Source: Franzmannia pantelleriensis
GTDB taxonomy: Bacteria > Pseudomonadota > Gammaproteobacteria > Pseudomonadales > Halomonadaceae
DNA length: 64,000 bases
Reading direction: 5' to 3'
Assembly: GCF_900102875.1 (NCBI RefSeq)
Contig: NZ_FNGH01000006.1
Span: 1 to 64,000, forward strand
Below the pieces are notes generated by a model. That model was not told the origin of the DNA. It was given only the letters and a program-made list of their open reading frames with translations, and made no database searches. Shown piece after piece: positions 8,969 through 17,218 of the stretch (position 1 is the stretch's first letter; each line of letters begins with the position of its first letter). A program made the translations under genes and the position numbers.

Positions 8969-9163
8969 TGCACGTGGCGAGGGTTAGACGAAAGGTCCAG
9001 AACAATGTCAGTAGCGAACGCGAGGTGACGATGGACGAAGGCTGCTACTACTGATGGTGTGAGAGAACGTCACGAAAACGATGGTGGGCACCTGCGGGTC
9101 GCTCGCCCGTTGGCGTTGCCGCTTGGCGGCGACGCCTTGGTTCCGTCATGCGGAGAGACCGTC

Positions 9164-10048
9164 ATGAATCAGACTGGACAACCCGCCAGCGAATATGTCG
9201 AATTCTGGAACGATACCTTGGCCGAGAAGTTTACTCGCTACCAGGACATCCTGATGAACGGCTTGAGCTATCACAGCCGTGTCCCCCTCGAACACCTGGA
9301 CGTGCCCGCTGGCGCAGGCATCCTCGATGTCGGCTGTGGCTGGGGTGACACTGCCATCGCACTGGCGCGCAAGGCCGGCCCCGAGGGGGAGGTGCTGGGG
9401 CTGGATTGCGTCGAAGAGTTTCTTGAGGATGCGCGACGACGGGCCGACGAGGCCGGCGTCAGCAATGTGCGCTTCGTGACCGCTGACGTCGAGCGCTACC
9501 CCTTCGAGCCGCTATACGACCTGTGCTTTTCGCGCTTTGGCATGATGTTCTTCGAGCATCCGGTGGTGGCCATGCGCAACGTGTACAAGGCACTGCGCCC
9601 CGGCGGGGAGCTGATGTTCATCGTCTGGCGCGATATCCAGGACAACCCCTGGCTCGGCCTGCCCAAGCAGGTGGTGCTGGACTTTCTGCCGCCGCCGGGG
9701 GAGGACGCCCGCACCTGTGGCCCAGGCCCCTTCTCGATGGCCAATCCCGAGGTGGTGACCCAGCAGCTGGAGATCGCCGGCTTCGAGGAGGTGGCCTTCG
9801 AGCGTAACGATGGCCCGGTGGAGGTGGGCGATTCAGTCGAGAATGCCATGCGTTTCCAGCTCGCGCTGGGGCCGGCGGGGGAGGTATTTCGCGAAGCCGG
9901 GGAGGAGGCGGAGCGGCAGCGACCCCAGATCGAAGCGGCGCTGCGTGACGTCCTGGCGCCCTTCGAGCAGGATGGCAAGATCGTCATGGACTCCAGCTCC
10001 TGGACCATCACGGCGCGCAAGCCGGCGGCGCCAGCGATGGCCGGCTAA
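9164..10048 (+). CDS. class I SAM-dependent methyltransferase
   Basis: A 294-residue methyltransferase with a Rossmann-like SAM domain. Motif I is ILDVGCGWGDTA, followed by the acidic VLGLDC loop, then VRFVTADVERYPF, and the LRPGGELMFIVWRD strand-helix of the Methyltransf_11/25 group. The C-terminal 100 residues are helical and lack an obvious extra domain. The start is ATG at 9164 with GGAGAG upstream; the frame runs open further upstream but without homology. It converges on the SbtA-like gene with a 4-bp overlap. The substrate is unknown. Confidence 0.8.
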   Translation: MNQTGQPASEYVEFWNDTLAEKFTRYQDILMNGLSYHSRVPLEHLDVPAGAGILDVGCGWGDTAIALARKAGPEGEVLGLDCVEEFLEDARRRADEAGVSNVRFVTADVERYPFEPLYDLCFSRFGMMFFEHPVVAMRNVYKALRPGGELMFIVWRDIQDNPWLGLPKQVVLDFLPPPGEDARTCGPGPFSMANPEVVTQQLEIAGFEEVAFERNDGPVEVGDSVENAMRFQLALGPAGEVFREAGEEAERQRPQIEAALRDVLAPFEQDGKIVMDSSSWTITARKPAAPAMAG

Positions 10049-10986
10049 CTCGTCACTAACTGGATCAGTCCTTGGTAGAGGGGGATCCCCACGATCACGT
10101 TGAGGGGGAAGGTAAACCCCAGCGCAGCGAGCATCGCCAGGCCGATATTGGCCTCGGGGATGGCGCTGCGCATGGCCGCCGGGGCGGCGATATAGGAGGC
10201 ACTGGCGGCAAGCGCGGTGAGGATCAGCAGCGAGCCGCTGGGCAGGCCCAGCAGCAAGCCGACGCCCAGGCCGGTCATGGCCAGCAGCGGCGGGGCGACC
10301 AGGGCGAAGGTCAGCAGCCGCCAGTGGAACCAGGGGATGGGGCGCAGGGTTTCGGCGGCGGTCAGGCCCATCTGCAGCAGGAACAGCGCCAGCACCGCAT
10401 GGAAGGCGGTGGTGAACAGCTCGGTGACGTTGCTGCCCTGGGCGGGGCCGTACATGGCGCCGATCACCGCGCCGCCGGCCAGCAGGATCACCCCGCGATT
10501 GGTCAGGGTCTCGTGCCAGATGCCCTGCAGGGCCTGGCTGGAGTCGCTGCCCTTGTAGCGGCGGTAGAGGGCGATGGCGACCATGATCGCCGGCAGCTCC
10601 ATCATCACCAGGTAGAGGGTGACTTCTGCACCGATCGCCAGGCCGCGCCCCTCGGCGAAAGCCAATGCCACGGCGAAGGTGCCGGCGCTCACCGAGCCGT
10701 AGTGGGCGGCGATGCTGGCGCTGTCGGCGGGTGACAGGCGCACCAGGCGCCGCAGTAGCGGCATCAGTGCCAGGGGAATCAGCGCCCCCAGGGCGGCCAC
10801 TGCGAGCAGCTCGGGCAGCAGTGACCAGCCCAGGTTGCCGTACAGCGCCATGCCGCCCTTGAGGCCGATGGTCAGCATCAGCAGCAGGCTCAGGGTGTCG
10901 TAGGCGGCCTTGGGGATGGCCAGGTCGGATTTCACCACGCCGGCCAGCAGGCCAAGCAGGAAGAACATCACCACGATATCGGGCAT
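10045..10986 (-). CDS. SbtA-like (DUF897) sodium-dependent bicarbonate/anion permease
   Basis: A 313-residue inner-membrane protein made almost entirely of hydrophobic helices (about ten). It matches the DUF897/SbtA family: the IGLKGGMAL segment after the first helices, SASIAAHYGSVSAGTFAVA in the middle, and the repeat-related ASASYIAAPAAMRSAIPEAN near the C-terminus. Cyanobacterial SbtA is a sodium/bicarbonate symporter; heterotroph members are mostly uncharacterised. The start is taken at MPDIVVMFF. It is divergent from a LysR gene whose operator lies between them, so it is probably that regulator's target. Confidence 0.8.
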   Translation of the reverse strand: MPDIVVMFFLLGLLAGVVKSDLAIPKAAYDTLSLLLMLTIGLKGGMALYGNLGWSLLPELLAVAALGALIPLALMPLLRRLVRLSPADSASIAAHYGSVSAGTFAVALAFAEGRGLAIGAEVTLYLVMMELPAIMVAIALYRRYKGSDSSQALQGIWHETLTNRGVILLAGGAVIGAMYGPAQGSNVTELFTTAFHAVLALFLLQMGLTAAETLRPIPWFHWRLLTFALVAPPLLAMTGLGVGLLLGLPSGSLLILTALAASASYIAAPAAMRSAIPEANIGLAMLAALGFTFPLNVIVGIPLYQGLIQLVTS

Positions 10987-11070
10987 CAGGACATCTCGGG
11001 CTGGGAGAAGGTGCTGCGCATTCTGCAAAGGTAAGGCTATTGCGGCTAATCAAAATTTGAGCAATCCTTT

Positions 11071-11086
11071 ATAGATATTTATCTAT
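11071..11086. promoter_or_regulatory. palindromic LysR-type operator between sbtA-like gene and lysR
   Basis: ATAGAT-ATTT-ATCTAT is a perfect inverted repeat in the 112-bp divergent gap. It lies just before the regulator start and within reach of the permease promoter, a placement usual for LysR autoregulation and divergent activation. Confidence 0.5.
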
Positions 11087-11098
11087 ATGGGGGCTGGG

Positions 11099-12082
11099 AT
11101 GAATATCCGCCATCTCACCTTCCGCCTGCTGCAGGTGTATGTCGCCGTGGTCAGGAGCGGCACCATGAGCGAGGCGGCGCGGCGACTCCACCTCACCCAG
11201 CCGACGGTATCGATGCAGCTCAAGCGGCTGAGCGAGGCGGTCGGCGAGCCGCTGCTGGAGAGCCGCCAGGGGCGCTTGCTGCCCACCGAGGCGGGTAGCG
11301 AGCTCTATCGCGCCAGCCGCGAGGTGCTGGGACGCTTCGACGACTTCGATGACTACCTCGCGGCGCTGCGCGGCGGCGAGCGTGGCCGCTTCTCGATTGC
11401 CCTGGTCAATACCGCCCAGTACGTGCTGCCGCGGCTGCTGGGGCCGCACAGTCAGGCATTTCCCGAGGTCGAGATCACCGTGCATATCGGCAACCGCCGC
11501 CAGATGCTGACCCGCTTCGAGCGCCAGGAGGATGACCTCTACGTGTTCAGTCATCCGCCGTCGCTGGCCCACGCCCAGGCCGGGCGCTTTCTGCGTAATC
11601 CACTGGTAGCGGTGGCGCCGCGGGGCCATCCGCTAGCCGGCCGTGAGCGCATCGATATGAGCGAGCTGCTCGGCGAGCGCATGCTGCTGCGCGAGCCGGG
11701 TTCGGCCACTCGCATGCTGTTCGAGAGCTGGCTGCAGGAGCAGGGGCTGACGCTCGGGGCGACCCTGCAGATGGCCAGCAATGAAGCGATCCGCGTCGGC
11801 GTGGCGTCGGGGCTGGGCCTTGCCGTGCTATCCGAGCATGTGCTGCCGGCGGAGCACCCGGATATCGTCATCCTGCCGGTGACGGGGCTACCCATCGAGA
11901 GTCACTGGCAGTTCATCGTACGCCGCGACCGGCGACTCTCCCATGCGGCGCTGGGCTTTCTGCACTTCGCCGCCGGCCACCTGGACGAGTGCGTCGAGCC
12001 GCGCTTCTTGAGCAACGAGCTGGAAGGGCTGCTGGCGCGACTCGCGGAAGTGCGCCCGGAGCTTGACGACTCGGCGAACTGA
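11099..12082 (+). CDS. LysR family regulator (CmpR/CbbR-like)
   Basis: A 327-residue LysR protein. The N-terminal winged helix (MNIRHLTFRLLQVYVAVV...SEAARRLHLTQPTVSMQLKRLSE) resembles CmpR/CbbR-type regulators of carbon uptake and fixation. The substrate-binding domain follows, with FSIALVNTAQYVLPRLL and the conserved GVASGLGLAVLSEHVL. Position 11099 is preferred over ATG 11087 because homology starts at MNIRHL, though neither has a strong ribosome site. Divergence from an SbtA-like permease fits control of bicarbonate or a similar anion. Confidence 0.85.
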   Translation: MNIRHLTFRLLQVYVAVVRSGTMSEAARRLHLTQPTVSMQLKRLSEAVGEPLLESRQGRLLPTEAGSELYRASREVLGRFDDFDDYLAALRGGERGRFSIALVNTAQYVLPRLLGPHSQAFPEVEITVHIGNRRQMLTRFERQEDDLYVFSHPPSLAHAQAGRFLRNPLVAVAPRGHPLAGRERIDMSELLGERMLLREPGSATRMLFESWLQEQGLTLGATLQMASNEAIRVGVASGLGLAVLSEHVLPAEHPDIVILPVTGLPIESHWQFIVRRDRRLSHAALGFLHFAAGHLDECVEPRFLSNELEGLLARLAEVRPELDDSAN

Positions 12083-12096
12083 GCCATAGTAAAGAG

Positions 12097-12112
12097 TAGA
12101 CCGGTCGGTCTA
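12097..12112. promoter_or_regulatory. NemR-type operator upstream of the TetR gene
   Basis: TAGACCG-GT-CGGTCTA is a perfect 16-bp inverted repeat, 12 bp before the TetR start. It matches the NemR consensus TAGACC-N4-GGTCTA. A second copy precedes the haemoglobin gene. Confidence 0.7.
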
Positions 12113-12124
12113 CGGGGAGCGTGC

Positions 12125-12715
12125 ATGACGGCTGAAGCTAAGGAAATGTCCACCAAGGATCGCCTGCTCGAGGCGGGACTCGCCATGTTATTGAAACAAG
12201 GCTACAACCACCTGGGTATCCAGGCGCTGCTGGCGGAAACGGGGATCCCCAAAGGGTCCTTCTACCACTATTTCCGCAGCAAGGAGGATTTCGCTCTGCA
12301 GGTAGTGGACCGCTATATGCAGCAGGTTCACCAGGGGCTGGATATGAGCCTGGGCAATCGTGCCCTGCCACCTCTGCAGCGGGTGCGTCGTTTCTTCGAG
12401 CTGTCGCGGGAGAAGTACCGCAGCGAGGGTTACCTCGGCTGCCTGTTGGGTGGGCTTGGCCAGGAACTGTCCGGGGTCAGCGACACCTTTCGGCACAAGA
12501 TCGAGGGCTGTTTCAACCTGATCGCCGAGCGGATTACCGACTGTCTGGAGGAGGCACGCCAGTGCGGGGAGCTGGCGGCGGAGCAGGACCCACGCCAATT
12601 GGCGGACCGGCTGCTGGACTGCTGGGAGGGGGCTGCGCTTCGCAGTCGCCTGCGTCGTGACCCCGGCCCGCTGGGGGCCATGCTCGACTTCTATTTCGCG
12701 GCCGCAACGCGTTAA
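12125..12715 (+). CDS. TetR family regulator, NemR-like
   Basis: A 196-residue TetR protein. The N-terminal HTH contains IPKGSFYHYFRSKEDFALQVV (about 41-61), nearly identical to the NemR/AcuR recognition helix. Cys106 in the segment YLGCLLGG aligns, from memory of NemR, with the redox-active Cys106 of E. coli NemR. NemR is a repressor released by electrophiles and reactive chlorine. Matching operators lie before this gene and before the downstream truncated haemoglobin, so the likely regulon is autoregulation plus globin. The effector is inferred. Confidence 0.85.
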   Translation: MTAEAKEMSTKDRLLEAGLAMLLKQGYNHLGIQALLAETGIPKGSFYHYFRSKEDFALQVVDRYMQQVHQGLDMSLGNRALPPLQRVRRFFELSREKYRSEGYLGCLLGGLGQELSGVSDTFRHKIEGCFNLIAERITDCLEEARQCGELAAEQDPRQLADRLLDCWEGAALRSRLRRDPGPLGAMLDFYFAAATR

Positions 12716-12736
12716 GCGTTTTTTTGCGCCGAGGGG

Positions 12737-12752
12737 TAGACCGACCGGTCTG
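12737..12752. promoter_or_regulatory. second NemR-type operator, upstream of the truncated haemoglobin
   Basis: TAGACCG-AC-CGGTCTG is the same palindrome as at 12097 with one end base changed. It lies 71 bp before the globin ATG. A hairpin (GGACGGCT-GCC-AGCCGTCC, 12757-12775) follows in the leader. Confidence 0.65.
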
Positions 12753-12823
12753 TTCCGGACGGCTGCCAGCCGTCCCTCACGAGTGGCAAGGGTCGGCTCC
12801 ATGACCGGCCCGGGAGGTATCAG

Positions 12824-13201
12824 ATGACAACCACAAGCCTCTACCAGCGTCTGGGCGGCGAGCAGGGCATTGCCTTGCTGGTCGACGATATTGTCGAGGC
12901 GCATATGCAGAACCCGACGGTTCAAGCCCGCTATCTGCCCGCGCTGGACGATCCAGAGCATCTCGAGGAGTTGAAAGGGCACCTGCGGGACTTCCTCTCC
13001 GCCGGCAGTGGCGGCCCTGCGGAGTACCGCGGCAAGAACATGCTCGAGGCGCATCGCGGCATGAACGTCGGCGAGGCCGAGTACATGGCCGTCATGGATG
13101 ACATCCTCGGCGTGCTCGATCGTCACGGCGTCGATCCACAGACCCGTCAGGAGATGCTGGGCATCGTCTACTCACTGAAGGAGGAGATACTGCACGTTTG
13201 A
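12824..13201 (+). CDS. group 1 truncated haemoglobin
   Basis: A 125-residue 2/2 globin of usual length. It begins SLYQRLGGEQGIALLVDDIV, the typical N-terminal helices. The central glycine-rich turn is followed by the F-helix segment MLEAHRGM with proximal His77, then helix G/H (EYMAVMDDILGVLDRHGV). Truncated haemoglobins bind oxygen or nitric oxide and are often linked to nitrosative or oxidative stress. A good GGGAGG ribosome site precedes ATG 12824. A NemR-type operator upstream ties it to the adjacent TetR gene. Confidence 0.88.
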   Translation: MTTTSLYQRLGGEQGIALLVDDIVEAHMQNPTVQARYLPALDDPEHLEELKGHLRDFLSAGSGGPAEYRGKNMLEAHRGMNVGEAEYMAVMDDILGVLDRHGVDPQTRQEMLGIVYSLKEEILHV

Positions 13202-13221
13202 GCCAACGAGAAGGCGGAAAG

Positions 13222-13252
13222 CGCAGACGTCCGGCAGGCCCGGACGTCTGCG
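13222..13252. terminator. strong hairpin between globin and tctA
   Basis: CGCAGACGTCCGG / CCGGACGTCTGCG, a perfect 13-bp stem with loop CAGGC, between two convergent genes. There is no clear T-tract, so its role as terminator is inferred from position. Confidence 0.55.
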
Positions 13253-13304
13253 ATGGTGCTGTTGGTTGGATAATCTCGGCGAGGGCAGCGCTACTTGCTC
13301 GTCC

Positions 13305-14795
13305 TTACGAATGCTGTTGGGAACGCCAGGCCCTCCACGCCTGGGAGAACAGCACCGCGGTCAGCAGCGCCACGATGCCCAGTGAGATCGGTCGGCTGAA
13401 CAGCACCGTCCAGTCGTTCTGGTAAATCAGCATGGACAGGCGCAGGTTCTGCTCGGCCATGGGGCCCAACAAGACACCGAGCACCACGGGCGCGAGTGGA
13501 AAGGCGAGGCGGTTGAGCAGATAGCCGAGCATGCCGAAGGCCAGCATTACGTAGAGGTCCACCACATTGCCGTTGACGGTGTAGATGCCAATGGCCATCA
13601 ACACCAGGGTAGTGGGTACCAGCAGCGCGGTAGGCATGCGCAGTATCTGGGCGAACAGGCGAGTGGCGATCATGCCACCCAGCAGCAGTAGCAGCATGGC
13701 CGTCAACAGCAGCTGCCACATGAAGCCGAACACCACGTCCGGTGAGCGGGTGAACAGTTGTGGACCGGGCTGCAAACCATGGATCATCAATGCGCCGAGC
13801 ACCAGGGCAGCAATCAAGTTGCCGGGAATACCCAGCGTGAGCGAGGGAATCATCGCCGAGGCATTGTCGGCACTGTTGCCGGATTCTGCCGCGGCGACGC
13901 CGACGGGGTTGCCGGTGCCGAAGCTATCGGGATCGGACGCTCTGCGCTTGGCCTCGTTGTAGCTCAGCAGAGCTGCCAGATTGCCGCCTGCTCCGGGCAG
14001 GATGCCGACACAGACACCGGTCAGCGATGAGCGGGCCCAGGTCGGCCAGTAGCGGCGTATCAGCCCGAAGCCACCATCGCCAGCCGAGACACGAAAACTG
14101 TCGGCATTGAAGTAGGAGGCATTGGGCTTCTCCGCCATCTCCAGCACCGGTGGTATGGCATACAGGCCGATCAGCACGATCAGCAGTTCGAAGCCACCCA
14201 CCAGATAGAGGGTGCCGAAGGTATAGCGCTCGGCGCCACTGATGGCGTCGACGCCGACCAGACCGATGATGACCCCGAGCAGGGCACTGAGCATCCCCTT
14301 GCTAGCCTCCTTGCCCACCAGCACGGCAATGCTGACCAGGCCGAAGACCGCCACCCAAAAATACTCCGAGGGGCCGAAGGCCAGGGTCACCTTGGCCAGC
14401 ATCGGGGCTAGCGTCATCAAGGCCAGTGCACTGACGATCCCGCCGATGGCCGAGGACCAGCATGCGGTTTTGAGGGCGAGGCCGCCCTGTCCCTTACGCG
14501 TCATCGGGTAGCCATCGAAGGTGGTGGCAATGGCCGCTGGCGTGCCCGGGATATTGAGCAGAATGGCTGGAATGGAGCCGCCGTACATGGAGCCGTTATA
14601 AATGCCAGCCACCAAGCCCAGGGCGATCACTGGGTCGAAGCCATAGGTCAGCGGCAGCATCAGGGCGATCGCCATGACCGGGTTGAGCCCCGGCAGAGCA
14701 CCAATCAGAATGCCGACCAGGGTGCCAACCACGAGGCTGACCAGCGATCCGAGTTGCAGCGCTACCGGGAGCGCATTCAATAGTGATTCGAACAT
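13305..14795 (-). CDS. tctA: tripartite tricarboxylate transporter, large permease TctA
   Basis: A 496-residue membrane protein with about 11-12 helices. It shows the TctA signature GALPGLNPVMAIALMLPLTYG near residues 33-53, NGSMYGGSIPAILLNIPGTPAAIATTFDGYPM after it, and the mirrored repeat LTGVCVGILPGAGGNLAALLSY in the second half. It forms the transport channel of a TTT system for tricarboxylates or other carboxylates. It is the last gene of tctC-tctB-tctA on the minus strand, 12 bp after tctB. Confidence 0.92.
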   Translation of the reverse strand: MFESLLNALPVALQLGSLVSLVVGTLVGILIGALPGLNPVMAIALMLPLTYGFDPVIALGLVAGIYNGSMYGGSIPAILLNIPGTPAAIATTFDGYPMTRKGQGGLALKTACWSSAIGGIVSALALMTLAPMLAKVTLAFGPSEYFWVAVFGLVSIAVLVGKEASKGMLSALLGVIIGLVGVDAISGAERYTFGTLYLVGGFELLIVLIGLYAIPPVLEMAEKPNASYFNADSFRVSAGDGGFGLIRRYWPTWARSSLTGVCVGILPGAGGNLAALLSYNEAKRRASDPDSFGTGNPVGVAAAESGNSADNASAMIPSLTLGIPGNLIAALVLGALMIHGLQPGPQLFTRSPDVVFGFMWQLLLTAMLLLLLGGMIATRLFAQILRMPTALLVPTTLVLMAIGIYTVNGNVVDLYVMLAFGMLGYLLNRLAFPLAPVVLGVLLGPMAEQNLRLSMLIYQNDWTVLFSRPISLGIVALLTAVLFSQAWRAWRSQQHS

Positions 14796-14807
14796 GGGGA
14801 CACCCTG

Positions 14808-15266
14808 TTACGAAGCGAGGAAGAACTCGACGGGCAAGGGGCGCCTCAACACCATGGCGAACAAGCCATATAGCAGGGTGATGAAGACCACGGTAATACC
14901 CACGACGACCTTGGGGCGCCTTTCTCCCAGCACCGCGGCCAGCACCAGGACGAACACCGCACTGGTGGTATAGAAGCCGATGTGTGGCAGGGTCACGTAA
15001 TAGACCAGGCAGCAGCCAAGCGTGGCCAGGAAGCGACCGGGGTGATCCACCAGCGCCGTTGCCACGGCCTGTCCCCCGGGGCTCCCGACCAGCAGGCGTC
15101 GCGAGCTTCGCCAGATAAGCGGCAGTGCGAACAGGCTCATCAGGCTGCCTGCCCCAAGGGGGACATAAGCGGCATCGTCATAAAAATCCTTCCCCATCCA
15201 GGCGGTGATGGCGCCGATGATGAGGAAGGCGAGGCCAGAGAAGAGGTCTCTGTAAGTCATTGACAT
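14808..15266 (-). CDS. tctB: tripartite tricarboxylate transporter, small permease TctB
   Basis: A 152-residue membrane protein with four predicted helices (LAFLIIGAITAWMG, GSLMSLFALPLIW, a segment near FLATLGCCLVYYVTLPHIGFY and VVVGITVVFITLLYGLFAMVL), the pattern of TctB. Weak sequence conservation is normal for this subunit; its place between tctC and tctA decides the call. Confidence 0.85.
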   Translation of the reverse strand: MSMTYRDLFSGLAFLIIGAITAWMGKDFYDDAAYVPLGAGSLMSLFALPLIWRSSRRLLVGSPGGQAVATALVDHPGRFLATLGCCLVYYVTLPHIGFYTTSAVFVLVLAAVLGERRPKVVVGITVVFITLLYGLFAMVLRRPLPVEFFLAS

Positions 15267-15289
15267 GATGGCTCCCCTGCAGACGCGGG

Positions 15290-16252
15290 TCAGTGTTGCT
15301 TGAGGCCAAGCCCTTCCAGGGTCTCGCCAATGGCCTGCGCTTCCTGCTGCAGACGCTCGCGTAGCGCTTCTCCTCGCACCAGATTGAGGGTTTCGCCCTG
15401 GTCGGCGAGGAACGCCTGGAACTCCGGATGCTTTACGGCACGCGCCACGGCGTCGGCAATCACCTCGGCGCGTGCTTCATCCATGCCCTCAGGCCCGAGC
15501 ATCATGCGCCATAGCACGGTTTCCAGCTCCGCATGGCCCAGTGCGGCGAGCCCGGATGCCTGGGGCAGGGCATCGTTGTCATCGGCGGAGGTCACCAGCA
15601 GGCACTTGGCCTGGCCGTCCTCGACATACGGCAGCACAGGCGTGATGGAGCCGCCGTAGATGTCTACGTGGCCACCGAGAAAGTTCTGCAGGGTCTCGCC
15701 GGCACCGCCGAACGGAATCGGGCGGGCGGTGATGTCGAAGGCATCGAAGATCCGTTCGGCGGCCAGGCGCATGGTGCCGCCGACGCCATCGTTGCCGTAG
15801 GTGTAGCGACCGGGATTGGCCTGCAGTTCGGTGAGTAGCTCCTCGGCGTTGTCTGCCGGGAAATCAGGCGATACGCAGAGGGTATAGGCACTCTGCGAGG
15901 TGCTGGTAATCGGGGTCAGCGTCTCGTAGGAGTACTGCACGCGCTGCATATGCGGCACCGTGGTGATGGGGCTGTTCCAGGTCGACAGCAGGGTGTAGCC
16001 ATCGGCGCGTGAACGCGCCAACTGGTTGACCCCGATGGCACCACCGCCACCGGCGACGTTGAGTACCGCGGCGGCCTGCCCGAGCTCCTGCTCGAGATAT
16101 TGATTGAGCATACGGGCGACGTTGTCGGTGCCGCCGCCGGCGGGGGCCGGCACGATGATCTCGATGGGGCGGTTGGGGTAGTCGCTTGCCAGGACGGGAG
16201 CGAAAGCCGCGGCGGACATGGCAGTGGCAGTAATGAGCAGCGTGGTTTTCAT
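15290..16252 (-). CDS. tctC: tripartite tricarboxylate transporter, periplasmic binding protein TctC
   Basis: A 320-residue Bug-family receptor with an N-terminal Sec signal peptide of about 22 residues (MKTTLLITATAMSAAAFAPV, cleavage near ALAS). The mature start YPNRPIEIIVPAPAGGGTDN is the conserved Bug ligand-binding beginning. VNQLARSRADGYTLLSTW and the downstream GNDGVGGTMRLAAE segments also fit. It is the first gene of the tct operon, 23 bp before tctB, and is preceded by a GntR regulator on the same strand. Confidence 0.9.
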   Translation of the reverse strand: MKTTLLITATAMSAAAFAPVLASDYPNRPIEIIVPAPAGGGTDNVARMLNQYLEQELGQAAAVLNVAGGGGAIGVNQLARSRADGYTLLSTWNSPITTVPHMQRVQYSYETLTPITSTSQSAYTLCVSPDFPADNAEELLTELQANPGRYTYGNDGVGGTMRLAAERIFDAFDITARPIPFGGAGETLQNFLGGHVDIYGGSITPVLPYVEDGQAKCLLVTSADDNDALPQASGLAALGHAELETVLWRMMLGPEGMDEARAEVIADAVARAVKHPEFQAFLADQGETLNLVRGEALRERLQQEAQAIGETLEGLGLKQH

Positions 16253-16305
16253 TTGTTGTACCTATCGTTTTACGTCGTTTGGCGTGGTGGCGCTGTGCCG
16301 GGGCA

Positions 16306-17064
16306 TCAGGAGGTGTGTTCACCGAGGTTGACGCGATAACGGAACCGCTCGGGGCGACCGTGTACGCGGCGGTACTCGATCACGCGGCCCACAGGGTTGC
16401 GCGCAACGCGCTCTATGACGGCGACCGGTGAATCGGCGGGAAGCGCGAGGTGCCTGGCGCTGGCCGACGTGGCGGTACCGAACGAGAGCTCATCGGTGGC
16501 AGACGAGATGAGGATCCCGAGTGTCTGCAGGAATACCGGATAGAGCAGCGGCCCCATCTCCTTGGGATCGAGTGTCATCAGTCCATCGAAGTCGGGTAGG
16601 CGCAGGAATATCTCCTCGAACAGCAGTGGATCTCCTGCCCAGAGACGGACACGTTCCAGCTTGAGGCAGCGTGTGCTGCCATCGTCGCCGAAGGCTTGCT
16701 TGACCGCGGGAGGCAAGTCGACCTCCTGACGCGTCAGGATACGGCTCTCGGGGATCACCGGACGGTCAGGATCCTCGACATCGTGAACATGAAAGAAGCG
16801 GAATAGGTCAGCGCGGAATGCCGGTTGCTTGACGAAGGTACCGGTGCCGCGGCGGCGCTCGAGCAAGCCCTCGTCCACCAACTGCTTAAGGCCCATACGC
16901 ATGGTCGCCAGCGCTACGCCATACTCCTCGGCTAGCCGATTCTCGGACGGCAGCATATCGCCAGGCGACCATTCGCCATTGGCGATACGCGATGCCAGCT
17001 GATCGCGTAGCCGTGCATAGAGCGGTAGACGTCCATCGCTGCGTGGGGTGTGTAGCGCTTGCAT
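16306..17064 (-). CDS. GntR family regulator, HutC/UTRA type
   Basis: A 252-residue regulator. The N-terminal winged helix is typical GntR (PLYARLRDQLASRIANGEWSPGDMLPSE, then a recognition helix ending LLERRRGTGTFV). The C-terminal UTRA ligand domain shows LKLERVRLWAGDPLLFEEIFL and VIERVARNPVGRVIEYRRVHGRPERFRY. It lies just upstream of tctC on the same strand and divergent from an amidohydrolase. A perfect 16-bp palindrome between the divergent genes is its likely operator. Confidence 0.87.
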   Translation of the reverse strand: MQALHTPRSDGRLPLYARLRDQLASRIANGEWSPGDMLPSENRLAEEYGVALATMRMGLKQLVDEGLLERRRGTGTFVKQPAFRADLFRFFHVHDVEDPDRPVIPESRILTRQEVDLPPAVKQAFGDDGSTRCLKLERVRLWAGDPLLFEEIFLRLPDFDGLMTLDPKEMGPLLYPVFLQTLGILISSATDELSFGTATSASARHLALPADSPVAVIERVARNPVGRVIEYRRVHGRPERFRYRVNLGEHTS

Positions 17065-17133
17065 CGGGGGCTCCTGGCAGATTCCGCTGTCTGGTTGATG
17101 TCACTAAAGACCAGTGTATACTTCTAGTCAATC

Positions 17134-17149
17134 AGTTCTCTAGAGAACT
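17134..17149. promoter_or_regulatory. perfect palindrome, probable GntR operator
   Basis: AGTTCTCTAGAGAACT is a perfect 16-bp palindrome, flanked by further partial symmetry (CTAGT before, ACTAG after). It sits in the divergent gap between the GntR gene and the amidohydrolase gene, about 70 bp from each start. Confidence 0.6.
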
Positions 17150-17218
17150 AGACTTATGTCTAATTGGCGTGTCGAGTATGGATGGCGGCTCGCATGGCCG
17201 GAGAGGGAGGAATCCAGA

